In this document: positions 8,937 through 17,731 of the stretch, piece after piece
Position numbering within the stretch: position 1 is the stretch's first letter
Layout of the letters: each line of letters begins with the position of its first letter
NCBI RefSeq assembly: GCF_009830285.1
Contig: NZ_WUQX01000001.1
Span: forward strand, 1,674,501 to 1,738,500
DNA from: Sporofaciens musculi
GTDB lineage: Bacteria; Bacillota; Clostridia; Lachnospirales; Lachnospiraceae
DNA length: 64,000 nt
Direction: 5' to 3'
Translations under genes and position numbers: made by a program
Notes under the pieces: model-generated
Databases searched by the model: none
What the model was told of the DNA's origin: nothing
What the model saw: the letters and a program-made list of their open reading frames with translations, nothing else

Positions 8937-10454
8937 AATAGTTTCTTTTCCCAGGGCGGCGGCTAACTCCTTTAAGGTGGTGGGTTCTTTGCCGCCCAGA
9001 AAGATGGAAGTGTCCATATTTCCGATGATGGTGTCGGCGTTGTCCTTGTAGATGGCCTTTAACTGGGACTGCGCCTGCAATACCAGACAGGCGGAAATCT
9101 CCCGGCTTCGGATGGTGGCTACCAGCTTTTCCAGCTTTGGAATCTGCCCGATGTTGGCACACTCGTCAATCAGGCAGCGCACATGGACCGGGAGCCTGCC
9201 GCCGTACACATCGTCCGCTTTTTCACAGAGCAGATTAAACAGCTGGGTATAGCACATGGAAATCAGGAAGTTAAAGCTGTCATCGGTATCGCTCATAATG
9301 AGAAATAAGGCGGTTTTTTTGTCCCCCAGGGTGTCCAGTTCCAGCTCGTCATAGGCTGTGACCTCCCGCAGCTCGGCAATATCGAATACCGCCAGCCGCG
9401 CGCCGCAGGAAATCAGAATCGACTTCGCGGTTTTGCCCGCCGCCAGTTTATATTTTTTGTACTGCCGCACCGCAAAATGGTTGGGCTTCTCGGATTCCAG
9501 CGCGTCAAACATCAGGTCAACAGGGTTTTTGTATTCCTCATCGTCCTCCCGGACCTCCATCGCGTTAATAAACTCAATCAGGGTGGAGAAGTTCTGCTCC
9601 TCCACCGGGGCCTCGTAGTGGATATATCCAATCAGGGCGCAGTACAGCAGCGTTTCCGCTTTGACCCAGAAATCGTCACTGGCTTTCCCCTCGCCCTTGG
9701 TGTTGGCGATTAAGGTTGTCACCAGCTTCAAGATGTCCTTTTCGCTGTGGATATAGGCGAAAGGATTGTATTTCATGGATTTTTTGAAGTTGATGGTATT
9801 CAGCACCTTGATCCGGTACGGTTCATAGATAGTTTTGCCGTTCTTGTCCTTCATGGGCTTTCCGTCCTTATCCAGCTTCGGCGCGCCCCGTTGGAGCAGC
9901 TTTCCACATTCGACCAGGATTGTGCCTTTCGGATCAGTAACCACATACGAGCTATGGAGCTGCATCAGGTTGGGCTTGAGCCAGAACCGGGTCTTGCCGG
10001 AGCCGGAACCGCCGATTACCAGCACATTTTTGTTGCGGGCGGTCTTGGGGTCCTTGGGGCGGCTGCTCATGGTAAGGCGTTCCGTCTGGGTGAGGATCAC
10101 ATTGTTCTGGAATACCGGATCGACATAAGGGGCGATGTCCTGGGAATTTCCCCATCTCGCAGAACCGTACTCGATATTCGGGCGGTACTTCTTGGCGTTT
10201 TTGCCTTTCAGGTAAACAGCCAGCCGGAGCGCCGCGCCGCAGCACAGCCCGACCAGCAGGTCCAGCGGGTGAAAGCTGGGCCAGAAACTTCCAAGAGCCG
10301 CCGGAAGGACGGAGATTAAAGACAATACCTTTTCCGAAGCGTCCGCGCCCTGGGCCATCCGCCACGCCTCCCCGAAGTTGGTGGAAAACAGCCCCATCAG
10401 GATATAGGGCAGGTTCAGCAAAACGAGCTTCTTGATGTTCAGGGGCTTTTTCAT
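8937..10454 (-). pseudogene. virD4: VirD4/TraG coupling protein, first exon
   Basis: 506 codons of a type IV secretion coupling ATPase, which would recruit the relaxosome to the mating pore. It has N-terminal membrane segments (about residues 8-25 and 45-82), Walker A GGSGSGKTRF at 148-157, and a Walker B-like LIDECANIG. The start overlaps the pcfB stop (ATGA). The gene is interrupted after GKETI by the group II intron, and the downstream exon is truncated by element A, so no full protein can form even after splicing. Confidence 0.88.
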
Positions 10455-10942
10455 CGTTCCAGCTCCTTTCGCTTTGTGCGGTCCACCACCGCGTTTTTCA
10501 CCAGCTCCTTGAACTGGTTCAGCTTCGCCAGCACAGACGGGCGGGACGCCTTGCGGACCTTCTTCTGGGTGTACTCGGTAAACGCGGAGGTCAGCGCGTC
10601 CGCGTCGCGGGCCTTGAAAAAGACCAGGTACTTGGGCGGGGAGCAGCTGCGGTCCTTCTTTACCGCGTAATCCACGCCGTACTTCCGGGCAACCCGTTCA
10701 AACACCTTGATGGAGGGGTCTGTGATCTCAAGATTGGACACGCCCTGGTTCTGCCCGATGAGCTGCTTCACCGTCTGCCTGCCCTGGGGCTTGACCTCCG
10801 CGCCCTTTTCCCGCTGTTTCTGCATCTTTTGCTCTTTCAGGTGCGCCAGATACTTCATAATTGCCGCTTTGAACAGCCTGCCGGTGAACTTTGTGCCGCT
10901 GACAATGAGCGTCAGGGTTTTGCTTTCCACTTCGTCCTGCAT
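10451..10942 (-). CDS. PcfB-family (DUF3801) conjugation protein
   Basis: A 163-residue DUF3801/PcfB protein, a family that accompanies the VirD4-type coupling protein in Enterococcus and clostridial conjugation systems. Visible features are GTKFTGRLFKAAIMKYLAHL near the N-terminus, a central FERVARKYGVDYAVKKD and a basic C-terminus with SRPSVLAKLNQFKE. That last segment resembles the tail motif of several ICE proteins at 16-24 kb. It is coupled to virD4 by a 4-nt overlap. Confidence 0.85.
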   Translation of the reverse strand: MQDEVESKTLTLIVSGTKFTGRLFKAAIMKYLAHLKEQKMQKQREKGAEVKPQGRQTVKQLIGQNQGVSNLEITDPSIKVFERVARKYGVDYAVKKDRSCSPPKYLVFFKARDADALTSAFTEYTQKKVRKASRPSVLAKLNQFKELVKNAVVDRTKRKELER

Positions 10943-10984
10943 GGGTGTTTCGCCTCCTCTCTATGGATTTTCTGCATGGTTTCT

Positions 10985-11296
10985 CTATCGGAGCTGGTCT
11001 TGCCGGTCATAGCGCAGGTTTCCGTTTCGGACCTTCGCATGGCTCACAATCCTGATATGCCCCTGTTCCTGGCGTTCCAGGGACTTTTTATATCCCTCCT
11101 CGGTGAGAAAGGCGCGGCTGCGTTCCCCTTTCCAGCCAACAGGGGAATCAGCGGTCAGGGTATCAAAAATAATCATGTGCCGGGTGTCCTCCGCGAACCG
11201 GTTTAAGTCCATGTAACTATGGCCGGAATACTCCCGCGCCCCGGCTTTAAGCCGCATTTCCTCCATCAGCTGGCCGATGGTCTTTTGCTCAGGCAT
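10985..11296 (-). CDS. hypothetical protein, paralogue of 12869-13144
   Basis: 103 residues with no recognised domain. Its FLTEEGYKKSLERQEQGHIRI segment lines up with FLDEDGYQAVLASQKRRDIKI of the gene ending at 12869, so the two are probably duplicates within the operon. The start overlaps the DUF4406 gene. It belongs to the leftward parA-virD4 transcription unit. Confidence 0.65.
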   Translation of the reverse strand: MPEQKTIGQLMEEMRLKAGAREYSGHSYMDLNRFAEDTRHMIIFDTLTADSPVGWKGERSRAFLTEEGYKKSLERQEQGHIRIVSHAKVRNGNLRYDRQDQLR

Positions 11297-11651
11297 GGTG
11301 TGCGCCCCCTTTCTCCCGGCCCTGGCCTTTCACCGTCAGAATCCCGTCCAGCGTGGTGGCGGTGATCCGCAGGCGTTCAGCGGTGGCAATATCGTTTTTG
11401 ACCGTTTCATCGGTCGAGTGTCCACAGACCACCAGCACATGGGATCGGCGCAGGTAATCTCTGGCGATGTCGATTCCGTCCTTGTGTTCCTGGGGGATTT
11501 CATCTTTCAAAAACAGCGGCAGGAACAAAACAGGGCAGACCGGGGAATATCCGGCGTCATACACCTGGCGGCAGTAGCTGGCGGCGTTTGCCGCATTTTC
11601 ATGGGGGTTCTTGCTCCAGGGAGCGGTGATATACGCAAGCGGTCGTTTCAT
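11289..11651 (-). CDS. DUF4406-family protein
   Basis: 120 residues. The N-terminus AYITAPWSKNPHENAANAASY, the central ARDYLRRSHVLVVCG and the acidic residues fit DUF4406, a nucleoside 2-deoxyribosyltransferase-like fold found in phages and ICEs. No substrate is known. The gene has an AAAGGA site and sits in the replication and partition operon. A role in nucleotide handling is inferred from the fold only. Confidence 0.7.
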   Translation of the reverse strand: MKRPLAYITAPWSKNPHENAANAASYCRQVYDAGYSPVCPVLFLPLFLKDEIPQEHKDGIDIARDYLRRSHVLVVCGHSTDETVKNDIATAERLRITATTLDGILTVKGQGREKGGAHHA

Positions 11652-11701
11652 AACAGATTCCTTTCTCCCGGCAGTTCCGGGCAGACAAAAACGGCCAGCT
11701 T

Positions 11702-12586
11702 TCAGAAGCCGCCGTACATATCGTGGTTGACCTGTGAGGTGTAATGGTTGCTCATGGTGGTGGGCGCGTTGAACAGCACCGTCAAAAGGTACTGCTTCAT
11801 GTTCCGTACCTCGGTGGTGTTCTTTTGCAGGCAGTCCATGACAAACTCGATGTGGGAGCTGTCCAGCTTCAGGAAGCGGGAGCGCACTACCTCATGGGGG
11901 AAGTCCGCCCCGGCAATCCGGGTGGTCTTACGCTTCGCGCAGACCGTTTCCACCAGCAGCTCCACAATCTCGTCCAAATCCTCCCGGTAGGTCCCAAACC
12001 GCTGTTTGAGGCAGTCATACTCGATATTCTCCAAAATCAGCTCCCGATAACTTTCCATCTCTGTGAGCGACATCGTTTCCCTTCGTTTCGGTTCCGGTGG
12101 CTTTGCCGCCGTTCCCCGGAAGGGAAGGGAATCGGTAATTGATCCGTCAGTAATTGATTTTTGGGTATTTAATTTCTCTATATTTATTTGCGTTGGATTT
12201 TCCGTTGACGGTTTTCCCGTTGACGGATTATCCGTTGTCGGAAAACCCGACAACGGTTTTTCCAACAACGGTTGGGCGGGCGGTTCCTCTGTTACCGGAC
12301 GCTCATAAATCACATACTCGTTGGCGCTGAACTTGCCGCCCGCGTCGGTGGTCTGGCGGCGCTTGATGTACCCCGCCTTTTCCAGCTCATTGACTGCGGA
12401 GCGGATCGCGTCCTTGCTTTCCCGGTTGATAACAGCCAGGCCGGAAAGGGTGTAGTCCCAATCCTCCGGCAGTGAGAGCATCTGGGACAGCAGGCCCTTT
12501 GCTTTCAGGCTCAGGCTCTTGTCCCGCAGATGATAGTTGCTCATGACGGTGTATCCCTGTGTGCGTTCTACGCGAAAAACGGCCAT
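11702..12586 (-). CDS. helix-turn-helix replication initiator (DUF6017-type C-terminus)
   Basis: 294 residues from the ATG at 12586, which follows AAAGGAG. The N-terminal winged helix (MAVFRVERTQGYTVMSNYHL, then LSLKAKGLLSQMLSLP and RRQTTDAGGKFS) matches the phage-replisome-organiser/RepA-like proteins of Tn1549 relatives. A linker of six proline-led pentapeptides (PLLEK PLSGF PTTDN PSTGK PSTEN PTQIN) separates it from an all-helical C-terminal domain. It probably starts replication of the excised ICE. Confidence 0.75.
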   Translation of the reverse strand: MAVFRVERTQGYTVMSNYHLRDKSLSLKAKGLLSQMLSLPEDWDYTLSGLAVINRESKDAIRSAVNELEKAGYIKRRQTTDAGGKFSANEYVIYERPVTEEPPAQPLLEKPLSGFPTTDNPSTGKPSTENPTQINIEKLNTQKSITDGSITDSLPFRGTAAKPPEPKRRETMSLTEMESYRELILENIEYDCLKQRFGTYREDLDEIVELLVETVCAKRKTTRIAGADFPHEVVRSRFLKLDSSHIEFVMDCLQKNTTEVRNMKQYLLTVLFNAPTTMSNHYTSQVNHDMYGGF

Positions 12587-12653
12587 TTTCTGCACTCCTT
12601 TCGTTTCCCAGGGCATGAAAAAAGCCACAATCCCGTAAAAAGAATTGCGGCGT

Positions 12654-12845
12654 TCATTTGCTGGCTGACTTCTGCCTGTACCGGTGAAAAAACGGCGGCA
12701 TGGGCGGTTTGTCAAACAGGCTCTCTAACTGCGGAAACGTCAGGGTTTGAAAAATCCTGTCAATCTCAATGGTTTCCATGTTTCGCTGGGAGCGGCAGTC
12801 CTCCCGGATGGCTTCTCTGATTTCCTTAACGGTACACATATTCAT
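12654..12845 (-). CDS. small hypothetical protein
   Basis: 63 residues, lysine- and arginine-rich, with MCTVKEIREAIREDCR and a PPMPPFFHRYRQK tail. No family recognised. GAGAGGAAGGA lies immediately before the first ATG, so the second ATG, two codons on, may be the true start. It lies between the replication gene and the hypothetical at 12869 in the same direction. Confidence 0.55.
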   Translation of the reverse strand: MNMCTVKEIREAIREDCRSQRNMETIEIDRIFQTLTFPQLESLFDKPPMPPFFHRYRQKSASK

Positions 12846-12868
12846 TCCTTCCTCTCAATTTGTCGGGT

Positions 12869-13144
12869 TTACGGGTGGCGTTTCTTTTTGGGCTTGAAGT
12901 CCAGGATATGCCCCTCAATGACGCGGGCATACCGTTTGATTTTGATGTCCCGGCGTTTCTGGCTGGCGAGAACGGCCTGGTAGCCGTCCTCGTCCAGAAA
13001 CAGGCGCGTTTCATCACCGGGTGCGCCGTAGGCGGTACGGGGCCGCAGGACGGAAAACTCCACCATCCAGCGGGTCTTATCCTGAAACCGTTCCACAGCC
13101 AGTATGTTGTGGCCCTTTAACTCCCTGGCAACGTGATCTCTCAT
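12869..13144 (-). CDS. hypothetical protein, paralogue of 10985-11296
   Basis: 91 residues from the ATG at 13144 (AAGGAG site); the gene starts 12 nt after the parB stop. It shares the FL.E.GY...L..Q....I.I...A.V..G pattern with the product of 10985-11296. No function is recognised. It is part of the partition-conjugation operon. Confidence 0.65.
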   Translation of the reverse strand: MRDHVARELKGHNILAVERFQDKTRWMVEFSVLRPRTAYGAPGDETRLFLDEDGYQAVLASQKRRDIKIKRYARVIEGHILDFKPKKKRHP

Positions 13145-13155
13145 AGGCGCTCCTT

Positions 13156-14085
13156 TCAGCGTTCCTGATCTCTCTGACGCTTTTTCTGCCACTGTTCCAG
13201 CAGTTTGATGATGGTTTCCTGCATCCGGGCAGGGGTGTAGCTTTTGGGAAAATACTTCCGCAGGGTGTCGGAGGTAAACGTCACCTTGTCCAGATCGCTT
13301 TTCTTTTCCTCGCCCATAATCGCCCGCATTACATCTATGGATAAACGCCCCTCCTGGCTGAATTTCTTGAGCCGCTGGGCTTGGGAAAGGGAGGGGGTGG
13401 CCTGTTCGCTGTCCATCGCGTCCAAAAGCTGTGTCTGTTCTTCTTTTTTGAGAAAGGACAGCTCATAGGCCGGGTTCAGGGCAATTTTCTTTTCGTCCAC
13501 CATGTTCAGCAGTTCGGGGATTAACTCGGTCAGGCGGATGTAGCGTTGCACCTGCCTTTGACTTTCACCAGCTTGATTTGCGACAAGCTGAATAGAAGTA
13601 CTGGACTTCTCGCCAACTTGGCGAGAAGTTAAATCCGACCGTTCTCCTTGATGTTTGATGGCCTCCAATTTCATCTTGTAGGCAAAGGCCCTCTCGCTGG
13701 GGAGCAGGCTTTCCCTTTGCAGGTTGCTGTCAACCATGATAATCGTGGCGGCGTCATCGTCCAAATCCCGGACAATGACCGGCATGGTTTCTTTCTCTGC
13801 CAGTTCACTGGCCCGATGCCGCCTGTGTCCGGCTACCAGCTCATAGCCGCCGCTGGGGTCGGGTCTGGCAATCGCCGGAACCAGAACGCCGTACTGCCGG
13901 ATGCTGTCCGCTGTTTCCATCATGGCATCATCATCTTTGACCTTGAAGGGGTGTCCCTTGAACGGGTGCAGCTCGCTCAAAGAGATTTCTACCACCTTTT
14001 CCCGCCCCGCGTCGGCGCGGCTTTCCTCGGTGGTAAACAGATCATCGACCGATGCCAGCTCTACTTTTTTCGCGCTGCTTTTCAA
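13156..14085 (-). CDS. parB: ParB/RepB/Spo0J-type partition protein
   Basis: A 309-residue DNA-binding partition protein. It has the ParB nuclease-like N-terminus (HPFKGHPF, RPDPSGGYELVAGHRRHRAS), a helix-turn-helix region after LQRESLLPSERAFAYKMK, and the usual QAGESQRQVQRYIRLTELIP segment. Translation starts at a TTG behind AAGGAGGTG, inside the end of parA (44-nt overlap). It would work with ParA to keep the excised circular ICE in dividing cells. Confidence 0.9.
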   Translation of the reverse strand: MKSSAKKVELASVDDLFTTEESRADAGREKVVEISLSELHPFKGHPFKVKDDDAMMETADSIRQYGVLVPAIARPDPSGGYELVAGHRRHRASELAEKETMPVIVRDLDDDAATIIMVDSNLQRESLLPSERAFAYKMKLEAIKHQGERSDLTSRQVGEKSSTSIQLVANQAGESQRQVQRYIRLTELIPELLNMVDEKKIALNPAYELSFLKKEEQTQLLDAMDSEQATPSLSQAQRLKKFSQEGRLSIDVMRAIMGEEKKSDLDKVTFTSDTLRKYFPKSYTPARMQETIIKLLEQWQKKRQRDQER

Positions 14086-14863
14086 GTTTCAACACCTCCT
14101 TGGTCAGATTTGCGTAGCCCTCCGCTACTTTGCCGCCTGGGTCATGGGCGAAAATGCTCCTGCCCTCCGCGCTGGTTTCCTTTGCCCGGACAGAATGGGG
14201 AATCTCTGTGCCGAATACCTTGATTTTGCTGCCGTAGGTTTCCCGCAGCAGGGCGGCAATCTCTTTGGCAAAGTTGGTGCGGTTGTCCACCATCGTCAGC
14301 AGGATACCGTCTATTTGCAGTTTCGGGTTGATCTGTCGCTTGACTTTGGCTACCGTAGAGAGCAGCTGTTCCAGCCCTTTGGCGGGCAGATACTCCGCCT
14401 GGACGGGGATTATGATCCGGTTGGCGGCGGCCAGCGCGTTGACGGTGAGCATACCCAGGGAGGGCTGGCAGTCTATGAGGATATGGGAATACTGCCCCTT
14501 TACACTGTCCAGATATTGCCGCAGAATCGTTTCCCGGCTCATAGCGTTTACCAGCGACACCTCCATGCCGGACAGCTGAATATCCGCCGGCATCAGGTCC
14601 ACACCCTCCGGGTGGCGCAGAATCCCCTCGCCGGGGCGGACCGGCTGATCGGTCAGGATACGGCCCATCGCGTCAGAGAGGGTAAAGGGCAGCTTATCCG
14701 GCTGGGGATTGCCCAGGCTGATGGTCAGGCTCCCTTGCGGGTCCCCGTCAATGAGAAGCACTTTCTTTCCGGCCTGCGCCAGTCCAATCCCTAAGTTGGC
14801 ACAGGTTGTGGTCTTGCCCACACCTCCCTTTTGGTTGGCGATGGCGATGATTTGCGTGTTCAA
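14042..14863 (-). CDS. parA: ParA-type partition ATPase
   Basis: 273 residues from a TTG at 14863 preceded by CGAGGTG. The deviant Walker A is NQKGGVGKTTTC, followed by LLIDGDPQGSLT and ILIDCQPSLG. It is the first intact gene of the leftward module. An upstream ATG extension is rejected because it would read through the terminator hairpin. It acts with ParB in segregation. Confidence 0.9.
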   Translation of the reverse strand: MNTQIIAIANQKGGVGKTTTCANLGIGLAQAGKKVLLIDGDPQGSLTISLGNPQPDKLPFTLSDAMGRILTDQPVRPGEGILRHPEGVDLMPADIQLSGMEVSLVNAMSRETILRQYLDSVKGQYSHILIDCQPSLGMLTVNALAAANRIIIPVQAEYLPAKGLEQLLSTVAKVKRQINPKLQIDGILLTMVDNRTNFAKEIAALLRETYGSKIKVFGTEIPHSVRAKETSAEGRSIFAHDPGGKVAEGYANLTKEVLKLEKQREKSRAGIGR

Positions 14864-14888
14864 GATAATCACCTCGTTTCTTGGTATG

Positions 14889-14925
14889 AAAAAAGGGAGA
14901 ATGTGACCGGAATCAACATTCTCCC
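14889..14925 (-). terminator. intrinsic terminator upstream of parA
   Basis: GGGAGAATGT (14895-14904) and ACATTCTCCC (14916-14925) form a perfect 10-bp stem followed on the minus strand by six T. It lies 26 nt before the parA start, so it ends an upstream leftward gene, now largely lost, or attenuates parA. Confidence 0.75.
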
Positions 14926-15048
14926 TTAGAAACGATATGTGATTGTGCAATAATCTGTCTTTTGTGAGGTTAGCTTTTGAGAGCCATCTCGCCGCAAACC
15001 CGCATGAATACTGGGTTTTTGCCTGTTTGCTTTCCCTTTCCCCAATAA
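14926..15048 (-). pseudogene. 3' remnant of a leftward ICE gene
   Basis: A leftward frame ends at 14926, directly before the terminator. It reads GKGKANRQKPSIHAGLRRDG and ends TITYRF. The KPSIHAGL stretch resembles the [RK]xS[VI] tail motif in other ICE proteins here. Upstream of about 15048 the sequence belongs to the serine recombinase, so only about 40 codons remain. The gene's identity is unknown. Confidence 0.35.
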
Positions 15049-15051
15049 CCT

Positions 15052-16530
15052 GTGTTCAACGAAATGTACTCTGCCGATGTGTCGGTCAAGATAAAATCGG
15101 CGTACCGTGCGAGGTTCCAGCAGGGGAAATTCATGGGGACGTATGCACCCTATGGGTATATCAAAGACCCCGCCGACCATAACCACCTGCTGATAGATGA
15201 TAAGGTTGCCCATGTAGTGAGGGAGATATTTGAACTTGCATTAGAGGGAAATGGAATCTCCAAAATCCGCAAGCACATCAATAAACAGCATATCTTACGC
15301 CCTGCCGCTTATGCGGTGGAGCAGGGGGCGGCAGGCTATGAGCGGTACTTTGAGGGGAACGAGGAAAACCGCTATATCTGGAGCGAGAACAGCGTGAGGG
15401 GCATTTTAAGAAGCCCGATATATGCGGGGAACCTTGCAGGCTACAAGCGGATTGCCGCCAACATGAAAAGCAGGAAACGCCCCTCTAAGCTGCCCGAAGA
15501 ATGGGAAGTGATACCCGACACCCATGAGGGGATAGTCACGCAGGAGGAGTTTGACACCGTACAGCAGCTTATCACAAGCCGCAGACTGCCCGAAAACAAG
15601 GGCGGCTTTGAGAACATTTTTGCAGGCGTTATCAAGTGTGCGGACTGCGGCTACGCTCTTCGGGCTATGAGTGCCAACAGAAGAAAACGCCCCGACATCA
15701 TCGACTGCGTACAATACACCTGCAATAATTATGGCAGGTATGGCAACGTCATGTGTACCGCACACGCCATTGAAGCGAGGGATTTATTCAATGCCGTGCT
15801 TGCAGATATTAACCGTTTTGCGGATATGGCTGTGAAAGACGAGCGGGCAGTGAGGGCGATTGAGAAGCGGCTCACGGAAACAGACCAGAGCAGGGCAAAG
15901 GCAATGGAGAAAGAACGGAAGAAGCTGAACAAACGCCTTGCAGAGCTTGACAGGCTGTTTTCCTCTCTCTATGAGGATAAGGTCATGGAGCGTATCACCG
16001 AGCGGAATTTTGAGATGATGTCGGGGAAATACCAGAAAGAGCAGTTTGAAGTCGAAGCAAGACTGAAAGAGGTAACGGAAACGCTCAATGAAAGCTATGA
16101 GAAATCGCAGGGAATCCGTGACTTCCTCTCCCTTATCCGCAACTATCAAGGATTAAAGGAACTGGACGCAACGATTGTAAACGCCTTGATAGACAAGATA
16201 CTTGTTTCGGAGCGTGAGAAGATGGCAGACGGAACAGTTAGGCAGGAAATCAAGATTTACTATAAATTCATCGGCTTTGTCGGTGAATTACATATCACAC
16301 CCACAAAACGGTGGACAGCATTATCCGCTAAACACTGTACAGTGTGCGGTGTTGAATACGTCCCCCACTCCGCAATATCGAAGTATTGTCCAGAGTGCAG
16401 GGGAAAGATAAGAAAGGCTCAAGGGACAGAAACGAAACGTAGGAGCAGAGAACGAAATAGACAGGAATGTATTGAACTGTCCGCAAAAAATGACCGACTG
16501 ACATTGAACAGCAGGAAGGGCGGATTTTAA
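15052..16530 (+). pseudogene. large serine recombinase lacking its catalytic domain
   Basis: 492 codons covering the recombinase domain (SADVSVKIKSAYRARFQQG, then TYAPYGY), the zinc ribbon (IKCADCGYALRAM ... CNNYGRYG), a coiled coil and a DUF4368-like end with a second CxxC pair. The N-terminal resolvase domain with its catalytic serine is missing, because upstream frames are closed and unrelated. The last codons (TLNSRKGGF) overlap the SNF2 helicase sequence in another frame, showing the gene sits at the element's edge. Probably TnpX/TndX-like; inactive as it stands. Confidence 0.82.
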
Positions 16531-17666
16531 GACAGGGCAACATGAATGACAAGGTAAAGATTTTCCGGTATGTGACGGAAGGCACATTCGATTCGTACAG
16601 TTGGCAGCTTATCGAAAATAAGCAAAAATTTATCGGGCAGATTATGACGAGCAAATCCCCGGTCAGAAGCTGTGAGGACATAGACGAAGCGGCTCTCACT
16701 TATGCAGAAGTGAAGGCTCTGGCAACGGGCAATCCCTATATAAAAGAAAAGATGGATTTAGATATTCAGGTATCCAAGCTGAAGCTGTTAAAGGCGAACC
16801 ACACCAGCCAGAAGTACCGTCTGGAGGACAACATCGTGAAGCATTACCCGGTACAGATTGCTTCCATGAAAGAACGCCTTGCGGGGTATCGTGCCGACAT
16901 TCAGACCTACGCACAGAATAAATTCCCGGATAAAGACACTTTCTCCATAAAAATCGGGAACCGGGTATATACGGACAAAAAGGAAGCCGGGGCAGCGCTG
17001 ATTGATATGTGCCGGAGCGCAAAACAGCCGAATATGGCGGTCACAATCGGGGAGTATCAGGGGTTTAAGATGAGCGTTTCCTTCGATTCGTTCTTTTCCA
17101 AGTTTACGGTGAATTTAAAGGGCAGCATCAGCCATGAGGTGGAAATAGGCACTGATCCGTTGGGGAATTTGCAGAGGTTAAGCAATGCTTTAGAGGGCAT
17201 GACCGGGAGAATGGAAACGGTGGCACAGAAGCTGGAGAACGTGGAGCATCAGCTTGAAACCGCAAAGGTGGAGGTCACAAAGCCATTTGCACAGGAAGCG
17301 GAGCTTGCGGAGAAACTGGAACGCCTGACGGAATTAAATGCCCTGTTGAACATGGATGAAAAGGGCGGCGATGGAATTGATATGGATGATGAGCCGGAGA
17401 ATGACGGGGAACAGGAGGAACTGGATACCGGGGAAAGGGAACTTGATGCGGAAGCGGTGGCGGATGCGCCTTTTAAGCCCCAGATAAACCGGGCAGTATC
17501 GGAAAAAGTGGCAGAGCATGGGAAAGAGCGTATGCTGGCGGACAGTCCGGGAGGGCGTATTTCCATTAAAGAAAAACTTGCCGAGATGCGCCAGAAGGCA
17601 TACGGGCAGAAAGCGCCAGAAAAACCGGACATCTTAAAGGGAAAAGGGCAGGAAGAAATTTTATAA
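16494..17666 (+). pseudogene. C-terminal part of a giant SNF2 helicase of the ICE
   Basis: A frame starting at about 16494 gives DIEQQEGRILRQGN, the SF2 motif VI, then YVTEGTFDSYSWQLIENKQKFI. These are signatures of the very large SNF2/methylase proteins of clostridial ICEs. About 390 codons remain; the helicase motor and any methylase domain are cut off by the recombinase element. The first ATG that could start translation is at 16542. The C-terminus ends in a long coiled coil and GGRISIKEKLAEMRQKA, a tail shared with two proteins downstream. Confidence 0.85.
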
Positions 17667-17731
17667 CATCTTTGCGAAATGGGCAGCGATGGAAAACTGC
17701 CCGTTTCCATTATTTAGAAAAAGGAGGCAAC

